A stretch of DNA of 64,000 bases from JBFIHF01 sp964411125 (GTDB lineage Bacteria; Myxococcota_A; Bradymonadia; Bradymonadales; Bradymonadaceae), in contig CAYPJU010000009.1 of NCBI GenBank assembly GCA_964411125.1, positions 51,999 through 115,998 of the forward strand, given 5' to 3'. Under the pieces are notes generated by a model. It worked only from the letters and a program-made list of their open reading frames with translations, did not search any database and was not told the DNA's origin. Shown here piece after piece: positions 18,086 through 27,940 of the stretch; the stretch's first letter is position 1, and the number at the start of each line of letters is the position of its first letter. The position numbers and the translations under genes are program-made.

Positions 18086-18689
18086 CCAACCCTGCGATGC
18101 GGGCGAAGTTGGTCAGGATCGCAAAGCCCTGCTTCGTCAACACCGACTCGGGGTGGAACTGAACACCGAACACCGGTTCGTCGCGGTGTTCCAGCGCCAT
18201 CACTAGACCATCCCCGCGAGCGGTCGCCACGAGGCTCTCCGGGAGTGGTTCTACGGCCGCGAGGGAATGGTAGCGGCCGGCGTCGAAGGCGTCGGGAACC
18301 CCTGCGAACAGCGCCCCGCGCCTCTCGACCGCCACCCGGGTCGCGCGCCCGTGGCACGGCTGCTCGTTCCTCCGCACTACTCCTCCGAACGCCGTGACGA
18401 TCGCCTGATGCCCGAGGCACACTCCGAGGATTGGAACGCGGCCGTGGAACGCTCCGATCGCCTCCTGGGATACGCCCGCGTCGTCGGGGTGTCCGGGGCC
18501 CGGCGAAATCACGAGCGCGGCGGGCCGCCAGCGCCCCAGCTCGTCGACGGAGATCTCGTCGGAGCGAACCACCGCGATATCGTGCACGCCGCACTCCCAG
18601 AAGCGGTGTGCCAGGTTGAAGACGAACGAATCCCGGTTGTCGAGGATCACCAGCTCCCCGTTTCCCCGATGGCTCCATGGCTCGTTCAT
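18069..18689 (-). CDS. pabA: Aminodeoxychorismate synthase glutaminase subunit (PabA)
   Basis: A 206-aa class-I glutamine amidotransferase. The nucleophile is Cys91 in GVCLGHQA, the His/Glu pair is in FGVQFHPES, and the oxyanion region is ISPGPGHPDD. The subunit releases ammonia from glutamine for PabB during 4-amino-4-deoxychorismate synthesis in the folate pathway. TrpG would look alike, but the adjacent pabB and pabC favour PabA; it could serve both pathways. The ATG overlaps the pabC stop as ATGA, indicating translational coupling. Confidence 0.9.
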   Translation of the reverse strand: MNEPWSHRGNGELVILDNRDSFVFNLAHRFWECGVHDIAVVRSDEISVDELGRWRPAALVISPGPGHPDDAGVSQEAIGAFHGRVPILGVCLGHQAIVTAFGGVVRRNEQPCHGRATRVAVERRGALFAGVPDAFDAGRYHSLAAVEPLPESLVATARGDGLVMALEHRDEPVFGVQFHPESVLTKQGFAILTNFARIAGLVRASR

Positions 18690-19408
18690 GATCGTCTGGC
18701 CACTCGTGAGAGTTCATGCAACGGCCCCTCCTGGAGGACGCGACCGTCAAGGCTGTCGACCGCCACAACCCCGAGCCCGGCGGACGTCAGATAGAGTGAG
18801 GTCGCCTCCGACAGCTCGACGATCCGTACCGGACGCTCCTCCACGTCCAGGGCCTCGACGATCCGCGCGCGAGTCGTGCCGGGCAGAATGCCGTCGACCG
18901 CTGGAGTCACCAGGGTGTCGCCCAGGCTCAAGATCAGATTCGCCGCGCTCGCCTCGCCCACGAACCCGTCGATGCTGCAGCGCAATGCATCGTCGAACCC
19001 GGCGACCCGAGCCCGACGGCGGACCTCGATGTTCCGCAGCCAGTTGGTGGTCTTGTGTTCAGCGAGGGAGTCCCCCGGAAAGTACGTGTTCGCCGCCAGG
19101 GTTAGCCGAGGACGCTCCCGCGGGGGAGGCTCACGACGAACGGCGCGCACGCAGCCCGACCCGCCAAAGGGCGCGTCGGGATCGTCGCGGCTCACCGTCA
19201 CTCGCCACAACCCCGCGGGGGCTCCTCGAAGGTCGAGCAGAGCCCCCTCCCCTGCCGTGATCGAGCGCGTCGGGAACCCGAGCTCGTGCGCACTCGCGCG
19301 AAATCGGGCGAGATGATCCTCGAGCCCCACCGGTCCCTCATCATCTACGAAGACGGTCTCGAAGAGTCCGTCGCCGTATCGAAAACTCCGGTCGTCGTCG
19401 GAAATCAT
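18686..19408 (-). CDS. pabC: Aminodeoxychorismate lyase (PabC, fold-type IV PLP enzyme)
   Basis: A 240-aa class-IV aminotransferase-fold protein starting MISDDDRSFRYGDGLFET, a typical family N-terminus. The PLP lysine is in EHKTTNWLRN, and the cofactor phosphate-binding region contains GEASAANLILSL and GILPGTTRARIVEAL. It should convert aminodeoxychorismate to 4-aminobenzoate and pyruvate. D-amino-acid or branched-chain aminotransferases share the fold, but its place between pabB and pabA makes PabC the best call. The start overlaps the pabB stop as ATGA. Confidence 0.87.
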   Translation of the reverse strand: MISDDDRSFRYGDGLFETVFVDDEGPVGLEDHLARFRASAHELGFPTRSITAGEGALLDLRGAPAGLWRVTVSRDDPDAPFGGSGCVRAVRREPPPRERPRLTLAANTYFPGDSLAEHKTTNWLRNIEVRRRARVAGFDDALRCSIDGFVGEASAANLILSLGDTLVTPAVDGILPGTTRARIVEALDVEERPVRIVELSEATSLYLTSAGLGVVAVDSLDGRVLQEGPLHELSRVARRS

Positions 19409-20604
19409 CGGTCCCGACCCTGCGAAAAGGCAGCCAGCGGCGCCAGCTTTGCCAGCGCCTCGTCCCACTCGCCGCGGGGGCTGGAGTTGGAGACTACCGC
19501 TCCCCCCGCGCCATACTCGATGACAAACGAGTCGCCGTCCTCCACCAGGGTGGTGGTTCGAATGGCGACGCTGCTCGTGAGCCATTCCGCCGTCGAGGCG
19601 AAGATGGTCCCGGTGTACGCCCCCCGTGCCGATCCCTCGAGCGACGCAGCGATTTCGATCGCGCGCAGCTTGGGAGCGCCGGTGATGGAACCAGGCGGAA
19701 AACAGCGCAGGAGAACTTCGATCGGGTCGAGCCCATGGCGTAGTTCGCCGCGAACGGTGGAGACGAGATGGTGCAGCCCTGCGAACGATTCGAGGGTGCA
19801 GAGTTCGGTCGCCCGCACGGAACCAGGCTCGCAGCAGCGGGTCAGGTCGTTACGCATCAGGTCCACGATCATCACGTTCTCGGCGCGATCTTTGGGGCTC
19901 GCGAGGAGCTCGGCGGCGGCCGCTTGGTCCGCCTGGACGTTCTCTTCGCGGCGGCGGGTGCCCTTGATCGGTCGCGTCGTCACGACGCCTTCACGAACCT
20001 CCACGAACATCTCGGGAGATGCGCTCGCGAGCGCAAACCCGTCCGCCTGGAGCAGCGCGAAGTAGTCGCCGCGATTCGCCGCGCGAAGCTCTGTGTAGAA
20101 ACCGGCGGGATCGCCGTCCCATCGGCTCCGAAATCGCGTCGTGTAGTTGACCTGGAAAAGTTCGCCCGCCCACACCGCGTCGACGCACTCCTGGACGTCC
20201 GCGACGTAGTCGGCTTCGGTCCGCTCGGACTCGAGCGGCAGCAACTTCCCGCTCCGGCCCTCGAACTCGAGCTGGTCGACTTCTTCGAACTCGTCGAAGA
20301 CTCCGACCCAACAGCGCGGCGTGGTCGATTTCGCTCGGGTCGCGCGTGGACTATCGAGCTCCCAGGCGAACTCGTATCCGAGGAAGCCCGCGAGGTTCTC
20401 CGTGCCGCGAGCGCGAAGCCACCGAACGGGATCTACCTCGCGTCCTGTGGGGAGTTCGACGAACCGGTCGTCGATCTCGGTCAGTACGGCCGTCGGCGCG
20501 CGAGCGAGCAACGACCGTCCTCGGCCGCTCGATGAGTCCAAAAACAGGAACGGCGACCGGAGAGGTCGCCGCGAGGCTCGCTGATCGGGGGGACTGGCGC
20601 TCAC
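19405..20604 (-). CDS. pabB: Aminodeoxychorismate synthase component I (PabB)
   Basis: A 399-aa chorismate-binding enzyme. The motif PIKGT at 212-216 carries the lysine that distinguishes aminodeoxychorismate synthase from anthranilate synthase (PIAGT). Other conserved parts are ASPEMFVEV, DLMRNDLTR, GSITGAPK and YTGTIF. It aminates chorismate with ammonia supplied by PabA. The start is a GTG overlapping the stop of the upstream ompA-type gene as GTGA, so folate synthesis is translationally coupled to an envelope gene, which is unusual. Confidence 0.92.
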   Translation of the reverse strand: MSASPPDQRASRRPLRSPFLFLDSSSGRGRSLLARAPTAVLTEIDDRFVELPTGREVDPVRWLRARGTENLAGFLGYEFAWELDSPRATRAKSTTPRCWVGVFDEFEEVDQLEFEGRSGKLLPLESERTEADYVADVQECVDAVWAGELFQVNYTTRFRSRWDGDPAGFYTELRAANRGDYFALLQADGFALASASPEMFVEVREGVVTTRPIKGTRRREENVQADQAAAAELLASPKDRAENVMIVDLMRNDLTRCCEPGSVRATELCTLESFAGLHHLVSTVRGELRHGLDPIEVLLRCFPPGSITGAPKLRAIEIAASLEGSARGAYTGTIFASTAEWLTSSVAIRTTTLVEDGDSFVIEYGAGGAVVSNSSPRGEWDEALAKLAPLAAFSQGRDR

Positions 20605-21758
20605 CGTGAAAGAACGACCTCCACCCGGTCGTTCTGGGTTCCAGAATAGCGCTGCTTTTCCTGGCCCTGACCTCGCGTCTCGATCCGGGTCGACTTCACC
20701 CCCTTGCCGACCAGGATGTCCTTGACGGCGCGAGCCCGCAACTGCGACAGGCCCAGGTTCTCGGTCGCATCGCCAGCCGACGTGTACCCCTCGACGTAGA
20801 TCGTGAAGTCGTCGTACGAGGCGGCGAGGTCACCGAGCTGTTCGAAGAGCCCGCGTTTGGAGGCCGCTACGGTGGAAGAGCCCTTGTCGAAGCTCCCGGG
20901 GAAGACGATCCGCGCGCCTGCCGGCTCGCTCACGACGTTCGATCCGCCGAACATGTTCTCGGCGTCGGTCCGCAGGCTGTTCCGCCGAAGCGACGGGTTC
21001 TGCTTCTCCAGCTCCACCTTGTATTTGGGTTCAGCCTCGTTCTTCGCCGCAACGAAGAGGCTCCTCGCTTTCTCGGCTTCGGCGAGGGCAGGTTGGCCGA
21101 CCTGGTTGTTGGCGAGCATCATCTCGACCGTCTTGAGCGTGTTCTCGGCCGGGTTGTACTGCGCGGGCGCATGCGTCTGGGCGTTGACGGCGTCGGCGGC
21201 GGATTTCGCGGTGCGCGCTTCGGTCAACTTCGCCTGGATCGTTTGCCGCATCCCCGGGTCGTTCTGCCCCGACTGCATGTTCTGCTGGCTCGCCATCGCG
21301 GACGCGCGTCGGTCGGCCTCTTCCTTCATCCGGCGCTGCTGTGCGACCTGCATCTCGAGCTGCCGGACATCTTCGGCGAGCTTGATCTGCTCGTTGTTGA
21401 GCGCCTTGATCTCCGGGTTGGTGTCGCCGACGGCTGCATTGGCCTTGTCCAGCCGCGCTTTCGCCGCATGCTGCTCGTTGATGGCGACGGCGGTTCGATA
21501 GCGGAGCAGCCCGAGGACGGCGTACTCCTGCGATATCTCCTCCTTGCCTTCTTCCCACGCCTCGAGCGAAAGCCGGCGATACTGCCGCGCCTCCCGGTAC
21601 GGCTTGCTGGCCCCCGGCGCGTCCTTCACGTCCTTGGCGCTCGGATCCTGAAGCTGGCGCTCGAGGTCGTCGAGCTGCTGCGATTTCGGCCCAGGACCGC
21701 AGGCTGCCAGGGCGAACGCGACGAAGGCGACGAACAAGACTCGGTAAAATCGCTTCAT
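20601..21758 (-). CDS. OmpA-family lipoprotein with helical periplasmic region
   Basis: A 385-aa protein with lipobox LAAC (Cys20), then a long helical, coiled-coil-rich region (about 25-250; QLEMQVAQQRRMKEEADRRA) containing a DUF4398-like segment. The C-terminal OmpA peptidoglycan-binding domain (about 285-385) has YVEGYTSAGDATENLGLSQLRARAVKD, close to the family signature. It likely tethers the outer membrane to peptidoglycan. Five bases separate it from the upstream coiled-coil gene, and its stop overlaps the pabB start. The exact binding mode is inferred from the family. Confidence 0.87.
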   Translation of the reverse strand: MKRFYRVLFVAFVAFALAACGPGPKSQQLDDLERQLQDPSAKDVKDAPGASKPYREARQYRRLSLEAWEEGKEEISQEYAVLGLLRYRTAVAINEQHAAKARLDKANAAVGDTNPEIKALNNEQIKLAEDVRQLEMQVAQQRRMKEEADRRASAMASQQNMQSGQNDPGMRQTIQAKLTEARTAKSAADAVNAQTHAPAQYNPAENTLKTVEMMLANNQVGQPALAEAEKARSLFVAAKNEAEPKYKVELEKQNPSLRRNSLRTDAENMFGGSNVVSEPAGARIVFPGSFDKGSSTVAASKRGLFEQLGDLAASYDDFTIYVEGYTSAGDATENLGLSQLRARAVKDILVGKGVKSTRIETRGQGQEKQRYSGTQNDRVEVVLSR

Positions 21759-21762
21759 GGGT

Positions 21763-22206
21763 CTACCTGTTCTGCTGCTTGAGCTGAGTGAGTTCTCGCT
21801 GGAGCTCGGCCTTCTGTGCGCGGAGCGCCTCGACGTCGGACTGCAGCTTCGCGACCGTCTCCGGGACGCCGTACGCGGCGGCTTCTTGCTCCTCCGCCTT
21901 CTGACGGACGACGGCGGCAGCCACGAGCGCGGTCACCAGCTCGACGGCGAACTCAGCACGCTTGATACGCCGCTTCGCCTCCGAGTCCTTCCCGTTCGCC
22001 GCCAGTAGCTCGGCCTCTTCCAGCCACTTTCTGGCCATCTGGCGGTCTTTGAGCGCCGCGTCTTTCTCGTCGATCTGATCCTGTTGGTCGAGCATCGCCC
22101 GTAGCTGCTCGATCTGCTCCGTCGGGTTCGCCCATGCTGGCGCGGCGGCTCCGAAGAGCAAAGCGCCAGCGAGAACGATCGATACGATTCGTCGTTTGTT
22201 GCTCAT
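21763..22206 (-). CDS. Periplasmic coiled-coil protein
   Basis: A 147-aa protein with a clear signal peptide (MSNKRRIVSIVLAG... cleaved after APAWA, about residue 26). The rest is almost entirely helical and charged, with a DUF4398-like segment (ARKWLEEAELLAANGKDSEA) and a C-terminal coiled coil (VAKLQSDVEALRAQKAELQ). It lies between prkA (20 bases) and the OmpA gene (4 bases), so it probably works with the OmpA protein in the periplasm. No catalytic motif is visible. Confidence 0.75.
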   Translation of the reverse strand: MSNKRRIVSIVLAGALLFGAAAPAWANPTEQIEQLRAMLDQQDQIDEKDAALKDRQMARKWLEEAELLAANGKDSEAKRRIKRAEFAVELVTALVAAAVVRQKAEEQEAAAYGVPETVAKLQSDVEALRAQKAELQRELTQLKQQNR

Positions 22207-22226
22207 GCTCTCACTTCTCGAGGTGG

Positions 22227-24458
22227 CTAGTCGTTATAACGATTGGACCGCAGGAAGGCTACCGCTTCTCGGGCGCTCTCCGCTCGGAAGCCATACTGCT
22301 CCCGCAGATTCTGAAGGGTACGCTCGACCGATTCGATGTCGCTCGGCCCGAGCGCGCCGGTCTTGCCGTCGAAGTAGTCGACCATCTTCTCCAGAATCTT
22401 CCGAATTTGCTTCTGGCGCTCCTGGAAGAAGGCACTGCGCATCCGGCGGAACAGATTCGGAAAGACCTGCTCGTAGTCGACTTTCTGGCCGGGATTGTCG
22501 ATGGAGAACGCCGCGATCGACGAGATGATGCTCTGGCGAAACTCGTCGGCGTCCTCCGCTCCGACCAGCTCCTCCACTTCGCCCATGAACCGCTCGTCGG
22601 GGTCTTCGTAGGAACCGGTGATGCGGTTGTAGACCTTTTCCCCCTTCAAGCGTTGGCTGACGTGATCCACGTAGCGCGCGAAGAGGTCGGCGTACTGCCC
22701 CGCGTCGACGAGGCCCATCGCGTCTTTGATCTCCTCGTCGAGCACGTCGAGGTATCGCTCACGGATCGCGTCGATGAACAGTTCGTGGCGGTGATAGTCG
22801 CCGTCCGGCTTCATCTGCAGGAACGGGAAGACGCTCGCATCTTTGACGAGATTCTGGAGCTCGTCGAACACCGCCAGCGGCGACAGGTGCGGGTAGTCCT
22901 CGCGCTGGCCCGCCGACAGAAGGATCATCTTCATCTCCCGCGGAGAGGCCCCTCGGCGCCCTTCGTACTCGCTGGAGCCGTCCCCCTCCGACATCATCTT
23001 CGGGACGAGCGACCGAAGTTCCTTCGCCCGGTCGGCGGGAACGTGACGGGGGACCCGGCCCGTCGCGTACAGATCCGCCTTCTCGATCGGCGTGAGCTTC
23101 CCGACGATGTCTCGCACATTCTTGTCGTAGGCGTCGGGCTTCGGGCGCCGCAACCGTGTCAGCACGGCCCACAACGCCGCGAGCTCCGTCGTGTGCGGGG
23201 CGACGTGCTGCGCCAGCTCGTCGAGCTGCTCGTCGTAGATCTCCCGCTCGAGCTCGTAGTCGAGGATGTAGGGGACTCGAACCAACTCGACACGTCCCTT
23301 GAACGATACGTAGTCCGGAGTCTGCTTGTACGCGTCGAGGTAGTCCTCGTTCCCCGTCGCCATCAACACCATGTCGAGGTGCAGAATGCGAGACTCGAGC
23401 GAGACGGTCCCCTTCTCGCTCGTAGCCAGCAGGTATTTGTTGAGGTCCGGGTGTCGTTTGAAGAGGTCGTCGTACTCGATCATCCCCCGGTTCGCGTCGA
23501 CCAGATCGCCGTAAGGCTCGATGAGCGTCTGGTTCTGCAGGCTCGACGGGAGGGCGCTCAGGCTGCGGTCGACCGTGAGCTGGCGCAACGAAGCGTCCAC
23601 CCGCATCTGCGGCTCCACCGTGACGCAACCTCGGCGGTACCGACGGCTGACGTAGAACCGCTCCACCTGAACGTGCTTGAGCACCTTGCGGATGTCCCCG
23701 CGATAGGCAGCCATCAGAGCGTCGAAGATCTGCCGGCTCGTGTGGCTGAGATCGCCGCGGAGAAGGTAATCGCTCGCCACGAACTCGTCGTCTTCGCCGA
23801 GCGTGGAGCGGATGAAGTCCTCACGCTGTTCGCGCGGGATCAACAGCAACGGATGATCGTTGAGGTCGCTCGCAATTTTCGCGTTGATCTCTTCTTCGTC
23901 GAGGAACGCGAACGAGTCGAGCCCCGAAGTTTCGGCCAAACGAGCGTTGAACCCGAATCCGATCCCGCTGGACGTCCCCCCGGCCGAGAGCTTCTCGCTC
24001 GGGAAGACCCAGTTGAAGCGGTACAGAGCCCCCTCGTCGGTCCGAGAGTACGCCTCCATCGCCCGCTGGATCGTCTTCACGAACGTGCTCTTCGCGCTCC
24101 CGTTCGGTCCATGGAGCAGGATCAGCTTGTTGATCTTGCCTTCGCTCACGAAGCCTTCGAGCAACCGGAAGACTCGCTGTTGGGCGAGCTCCTGTCCGAT
24201 CAACGGATCGCGGCCTTCGTCGAACGGCGCGTCGAAGAGATCGAAGCGAGGCACCTCTCCCCATACCTCGTTTTTTATCGACCGCCCGAAGTACTCGAAA
24301 CAGTCGCGCAGGTACTGCACCGAGTTGCGGGCGTGATGTCCCGGGTTCGAGCGGAATGCGTCGAGAAACTGAGGAAACGACATCAGCGGCCGATGATCTT
24401 CGAAGGAGGCGCGAACCTCCTCGGCAATCTGAGCGAGCGTTTCGTCTGCGGTGGTCAT
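22227..24458 (-). CDS. prkA: PrkA family AAA+ protein / serine kinase
   Basis: A 743-aa PrkA protein. The N-terminal PrkA AAA+ domain has Walker A GPNGSAKST at 117-125, and the C-terminal PrkA kinase-like domain follows (about 450-740; PHLSPLAVFDELQNLVKD, DNPGQKVDYEQVFPNLF). PrkA proteins are implicated in stress and stationary-phase signalling and are reported both as Ser kinases and as Lon-like AAA+ factors. The ATG at 24458 is chosen because the family begins just before FEDHRPLMSFPQFLDAF. The usual YeaH and SpoVR-like partners are not next to it; it sits among envelope lipoprotein genes instead. Confidence 0.93.
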   Translation of the reverse strand: MTTADETLAQIAEEVRASFEDHRPLMSFPQFLDAFRSNPGHHARNSVQYLRDCFEYFGRSIKNEVWGEVPRFDLFDAPFDEGRDPLIGQELAQQRVFRLLEGFVSEGKINKLILLHGPNGSAKSTFVKTIQRAMEAYSRTDEGALYRFNWVFPSEKLSAGGTSSGIGFGFNARLAETSGLDSFAFLDEEEINAKIASDLNDHPLLLIPREQREDFIRSTLGEDDEFVASDYLLRGDLSHTSRQIFDALMAAYRGDIRKVLKHVQVERFYVSRRYRRGCVTVEPQMRVDASLRQLTVDRSLSALPSSLQNQTLIEPYGDLVDANRGMIEYDDLFKRHPDLNKYLLATSEKGTVSLESRILHLDMVLMATGNEDYLDAYKQTPDYVSFKGRVELVRVPYILDYELEREIYDEQLDELAQHVAPHTTELAALWAVLTRLRRPKPDAYDKNVRDIVGKLTPIEKADLYATGRVPRHVPADRAKELRSLVPKMMSEGDGSSEYEGRRGASPREMKMILLSAGQREDYPHLSPLAVFDELQNLVKDASVFPFLQMKPDGDYHRHELFIDAIRERYLDVLDEEIKDAMGLVDAGQYADLFARYVDHVSQRLKGEKVYNRITGSYEDPDERFMGEVEELVGAEDADEFRQSIISSIAAFSIDNPGQKVDYEQVFPNLFRRMRSAFFQERQKQIRKILEKMVDYFDGKTGALGPSDIESVERTLQNLREQYGFRAESAREAVAFLRSNRYND

Positions 24459-24492
24459 TCGGTCCCTGATTCTCGACGGAGTGGCCGGCGAG

Positions 24493-24948
24493 CTATTGAG
24501 CAGCGAGCACGAAGGTGAGGTCCGTGTTCTGGTAGAGTTCGCATTTCGTCTCGTTGCAGATCGAGAAGTTGCCCTTCGCGGGGATGTCAATGCGTCCCGC
24601 GCGGCTGGCCTGCAGCTCGACCGGTATCTGCGCCTCGGCGTCGGTGAGGATGATCTCCGACGAGCCGACCTCCGTCGTCTCGAGCACGACGCCGTCACCC
24701 CCTTCGAAGTCGATCGACCAGTCGTACTCCTTGTTGATCTTCCAGCCCGGCTTCGCCTTGATCTTGAAGGCGACGTCCTGCTTCGAGCCCACCGCGGCGG
24801 GCGCGGATGGGCCCTCGACGACGTACAGGACGTCCTCGCTGACCGGAGCAGTGGCCGACGGACCGGAACGAGGCCCGCGATCGCACGCAGCGACGAGCGC
24901 GGAGGCGAGGATCAGGGCGAGAATGGTTGTGGAGACGGGATGGCGCAT
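24493..24948 (-). CDS. Small lipoprotein, probable beta-sandwich
   Basis: A 151-aa lipoprotein with lipobox LVAAC (Cys22). The mature part is beta-rich (DVAFKIKAKPGWKINKEYDW, AEAQIPVELQASRAGRIDI) and has two cysteines (SICNETKCELY) that could form a disulfide. The features GWKINKEYDW and NFSICNETKC recall the DsbD-type or thiol-disulfide N-terminal beta domain, but without its partner domains. The gene is 34 bases upstream of prkA on the same strand. Function unknown. Confidence 0.7.
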   Translation of the reverse strand: MRHPVSTTILALILASALVAACDRGPRSGPSATAPVSEDVLYVVEGPSAPAAVGSKQDVAFKIKAKPGWKINKEYDWSIDFEGGDGVVLETTEVGSSEIILTDAEAQIPVELQASRAGRIDIPAKGNFSICNETKCELYQNTDLTFVLAAQ

Positions 24949-25057
24949 CGCGCGAAAGATACCACCAAAGCGGACGATGCAACAACGCCACGCTATTTCC
25001 CCCGCCCCGGCCAGGGGCGACAACGGCCCCATCAGGCCGGCGAGTCGGCTGCGACCG

Positions 25058-27940
25058 CTACTGGATCTCGATCTCGCGGTTCGGGTCTACGACCTCCAGA
25101 CCTTCGTCCGTACGATCGAGGACCGTCCCGCGAGGCGTTCGATCGGGCGCCTTGCAAAACTGCGAAATTCGCGGTGTCTGGCTCGCCTCGACCACGGCTC
25201 GCAGCTCCGCTTCGTCGCCGCGAAGGATCGCGTCGACGACTCGAGGCTCGGGACTCTCCGGGGCGACCCAATCTTCGTACGAGCCGCGACGGCCGACGAG
25301 CGCCGCCGGCATCACGTCCGTCGCTTCGACCTCGCCCGCCGCGATCTTGGCTGCTTGCCCCGCGAACATGACGTCGTCGACGAGGCGAACGCGCGCGATA
25401 CCGGTAGCATGGCCCAGGAAAGCGAGCGCCTCGTTCGCGTGGCCGAGCTTCGCCGCTGCGCGCTTCCAGTCCGCGACGACCGCCGCGGTCCGGACATCCG
25501 CGAGCGACTCGGTCGCACCGAGCAGGCGGTCGTTGGCGTCGACGATCGTCAGGTCGTCGGACACCGGCGCCGGGTCGGGTGGGAGCCGCATGACCAGCTC
25601 CGCCGTCTCTTCCGGGAGGATCGGCAGCAGGTGGTACTCGAGCTGCGACGCCCCCACGCACGTCTCGTTGGGATCCGGTTTCTGATGCACGATCTGGGCG
25701 AGCCGCGTCCGCACGCCTTCGTCGAAGTCCGCCGACACCCGCCCCGTCTTCTGAAAATTCAGATAGGCGTGCACGATGTCGAGGTCCCCGCGGCGCTCAC
25801 CCTGGCATGGGTCGGTCGCCGACATGTACCGCCGCGCGTCCTCGATGCGGCCGTCGACCGCTGCCCGGGCCGCCAGCGCGAGGTTCCAGCTCGCGCACCG
25901 GCCGCCGCGCTCGTACCGGGACGCGTAGGAGGCGGCCGATTCCAGCACCCGCGCGAAATCTTCGCTCGTCGCTCGCTCCACCCACAGGTCGAGCAGCGCA
26001 GCCGGCACGGAAGACGCACCGATCCTCTCCGCGAGCTCCGATGCGCGCGCCACCAACTCCTCGGGGGAATCGCACGCAGCGGGAACTCCACGGATCGCGA
26101 GCCACGCCATCGTCGCGTCGAGGGGTAGGAGCTCCCAGTCTTCCATCCGGAGCGCCGCGTCGATACCTATGCGGCGCAGCTCCCCGAGCTGCTGCGCGGG
26201 AGCCGTCTTGCCACACGACGCCGCGATCGCCCGCTCCGCGCTCGCGCGGGCCAAATCGACCGTGTCGGCGCGCTCCTCGGCGTCCACGAGCGGATAGAGC
26301 GCGACGAGCGATCGAAGCGTCTTCCAGTCGTCGCCCTCCGCCACACGCGAAGCCACGTAGCCGGGCCGATGCAGTGACAGTCCCACCCGTGACAGTGCTT
26401 CGGGTTCCAGCGCGCCCGAGGCCCAGAAACGCCCGTAAACGTCTGCGATGCAGCCTGTCGACGGACACGGCATCGCCACGTCGGTCGCTGTCAGGATGTC
26501 GAGCAGCGGCCGGGCGCCCTTCGCATCGAACTCCGCGGCGAGAACGCCGAGCTGACCGGGGCTCGTTCGCGCCGCGAATTCGGCGCGGGCCAGAAGCCTG
26601 TAGAGCGGATACGGCTCGAGCTTCTCCAGAAGGTCGCCCACGGTGTCGCGGCCCTGCAGGCGCTGACGGACACGGTGGAACATCAAGTAGCCGCGAAGGG
26701 TCTCGTTGCCACTGCGGTCGAGCAGCTCGGGCAACTGACGCGTTCTGACGAACGCGCCCTTCTGCGACCCGAGCTCGCGTTCGGCGGTGCCCATCCCGAG
26801 GATCCACGCCGCCGAGGTGGCCGGGTTCCAGTCCTTTCGGGCCGCCCACGCCCCCGCCGCCACTGCAGCCTCGGGGCGCCCTCCGGCAGCGATGGCGCTC
26901 ATCGCGTTCAACACCATGGAGTCGACGTCGCTGTCCGTATGTTCGCGCACCAGGCGGTCGAGCCACAGGTCGGCCGACGTCCAGTCCCCGGTCGCGATCG
27001 CGCCCGCGGCACGGGCCGCCAGCGGCGCCGCCTCCAGGCTCACTTCCGTGGGCACGACCCCGAGCAACGGGGCGGCGTCGAACGTCTCGCCGGCGATCTC
27101 GATCCCGGGGCGAAACAGCGTGGGGACGAACAGCGTGGCGCGGTCACCGTCGCAGCGGACGAGCACATCGGCTGCCGCCGTCCAAGCCGCCGCTTCGATG
27201 TGCGCAGGGTGGGTCAGGTCCCCGTAAGCCGGAAGCTCCTGACGCGTCCAGGTTTCGTCGGACGGGCACCCTGGCTCCGCCACGATGCGTGGCAGGGTCG
27301 GCCGAGGCCGCGGGGCGGAGCGAACGGCGACGAACCGGCCCGTTCCGGGGGCGAGGTCGTCGGTTCCCAGGCTGCCGACCGCCACGATGTCGTCGAGCGC
27401 GACCGGAAGGTGCCGGAGCCGCCCGGTCTGGCGGTTCCGCTTCGCCACCTCGAAGCTGTCGTCGTCATAACGATAGAGGTGCCAGCGAGTCCCGGGCGGA
27501 GCGTCGCGCAGGCACTCCGACGAAGTCGAACCGTCGACGATGCAGAAGCCCCACTGCTCGCCGAGGGATTCACCCGGCGCTCGAAGCCCGAAGAAGCTCC
27601 CCTCCTGGTTCAGCTCCACCGGCTCGGTGTCGAGCCGCTGCAGGCGAACGCCCCACGCATCGACCTCCACCACCGCGAAGAGATGCCTGGGGCCGTCCTT
27701 CGTGGGCTGGAACGCGACGAGCTGCCCCTCGACGAATGCGGCCGACTCGGCGGTTCGCTTCGGGATGTACGCCCACAGCCCCGACTCCTCGAGGTGGAGG
27801 TTTCCGACTTCGTCGTCGGCGATTGGAGAGCGAACGGTTGCCGTCGGACCGAGCCCGGCCTGCGGATCGGGTGCGCCGGTCACGTGGCAGCCGACGGACG
27901 CGGTCACGAGGACCGCGACCGACAGGGTGCGAGTCTTCAT
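25058..27940 (-). CDS. Giant uncharacterised lipoprotein, helical solenoid-like
   Basis: A 960-aa protein beginning MKTRTLSVAVLVTASVGC (Cys18 lipobox), so probably anchored in the outer membrane. Residues 50-330 are mixed alpha/beta and include a WGF-type disulfide-bearing stretch (QWGFCIVDGSTSSECLRD). Residues 400-850 look like a TPR/HEAT-like helical array (AAGAWAARKDWNPATSAAW, AALLDLWVERATSEDFARV) with scattered cysteines. It overlaps the FHA gene by ATGA, a sign of coupling. I do not recognise the family; a scaffold or binding role is a guess from the architecture. Confidence 0.7.
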   Translation of the reverse strand: MKTRTLSVAVLVTASVGCHVTGAPDPQAGLGPTATVRSPIADDEVGNLHLEESGLWAYIPKRTAESAAFVEGQLVAFQPTKDGPRHLFAVVEVDAWGVRLQRLDTEPVELNQEGSFFGLRAPGESLGEQWGFCIVDGSTSSECLRDAPPGTRWHLYRYDDDSFEVAKRNRQTGRLRHLPVALDDIVAVGSLGTDDLAPGTGRFVAVRSAPRPRPTLPRIVAEPGCPSDETWTRQELPAYGDLTHPAHIEAAAWTAAADVLVRCDGDRATLFVPTLFRPGIEIAGETFDAAPLLGVVPTEVSLEAAPLAARAAGAIATGDWTSADLWLDRLVREHTDSDVDSMVLNAMSAIAAGGRPEAAVAAGAWAARKDWNPATSAAWILGMGTAERELGSQKGAFVRTRQLPELLDRSGNETLRGYLMFHRVRQRLQGRDTVGDLLEKLEPYPLYRLLARAEFAARTSPGQLGVLAAEFDAKGARPLLDILTATDVAMPCPSTGCIADVYGRFWASGALEPEALSRVGLSLHRPGYVASRVAEGDDWKTLRSLVALYPLVDAEERADTVDLARASAERAIAASCGKTAPAQQLGELRRIGIDAALRMEDWELLPLDATMAWLAIRGVPAACDSPEELVARASELAERIGASSVPAALLDLWVERATSEDFARVLESAASYASRYERGGRCASWNLALAARAAVDGRIEDARRYMSATDPCQGERRGDLDIVHAYLNFQKTGRVSADFDEGVRTRLAQIVHQKPDPNETCVGASQLEYHLLPILPEETAELVMRLPPDPAPVSDDLTIVDANDRLLGATESLADVRTAAVVADWKRAAAKLGHANEALAFLGHATGIARVRLVDDVMFAGQAAKIAAGEVEATDVMPAALVGRRGSYEDWVAPESPEPRVVDAILRGDEAELRAVVEASQTPRISQFCKAPDRTPRGTVLDRTDEGLEVVDPNREIEIQ

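Noticed and set aside
22134..24518. Long plus-strand open frame over prkA
   Set aside because: It is the mirror of a strongly conserved gene. Long antisense frames are expected at this GC content.
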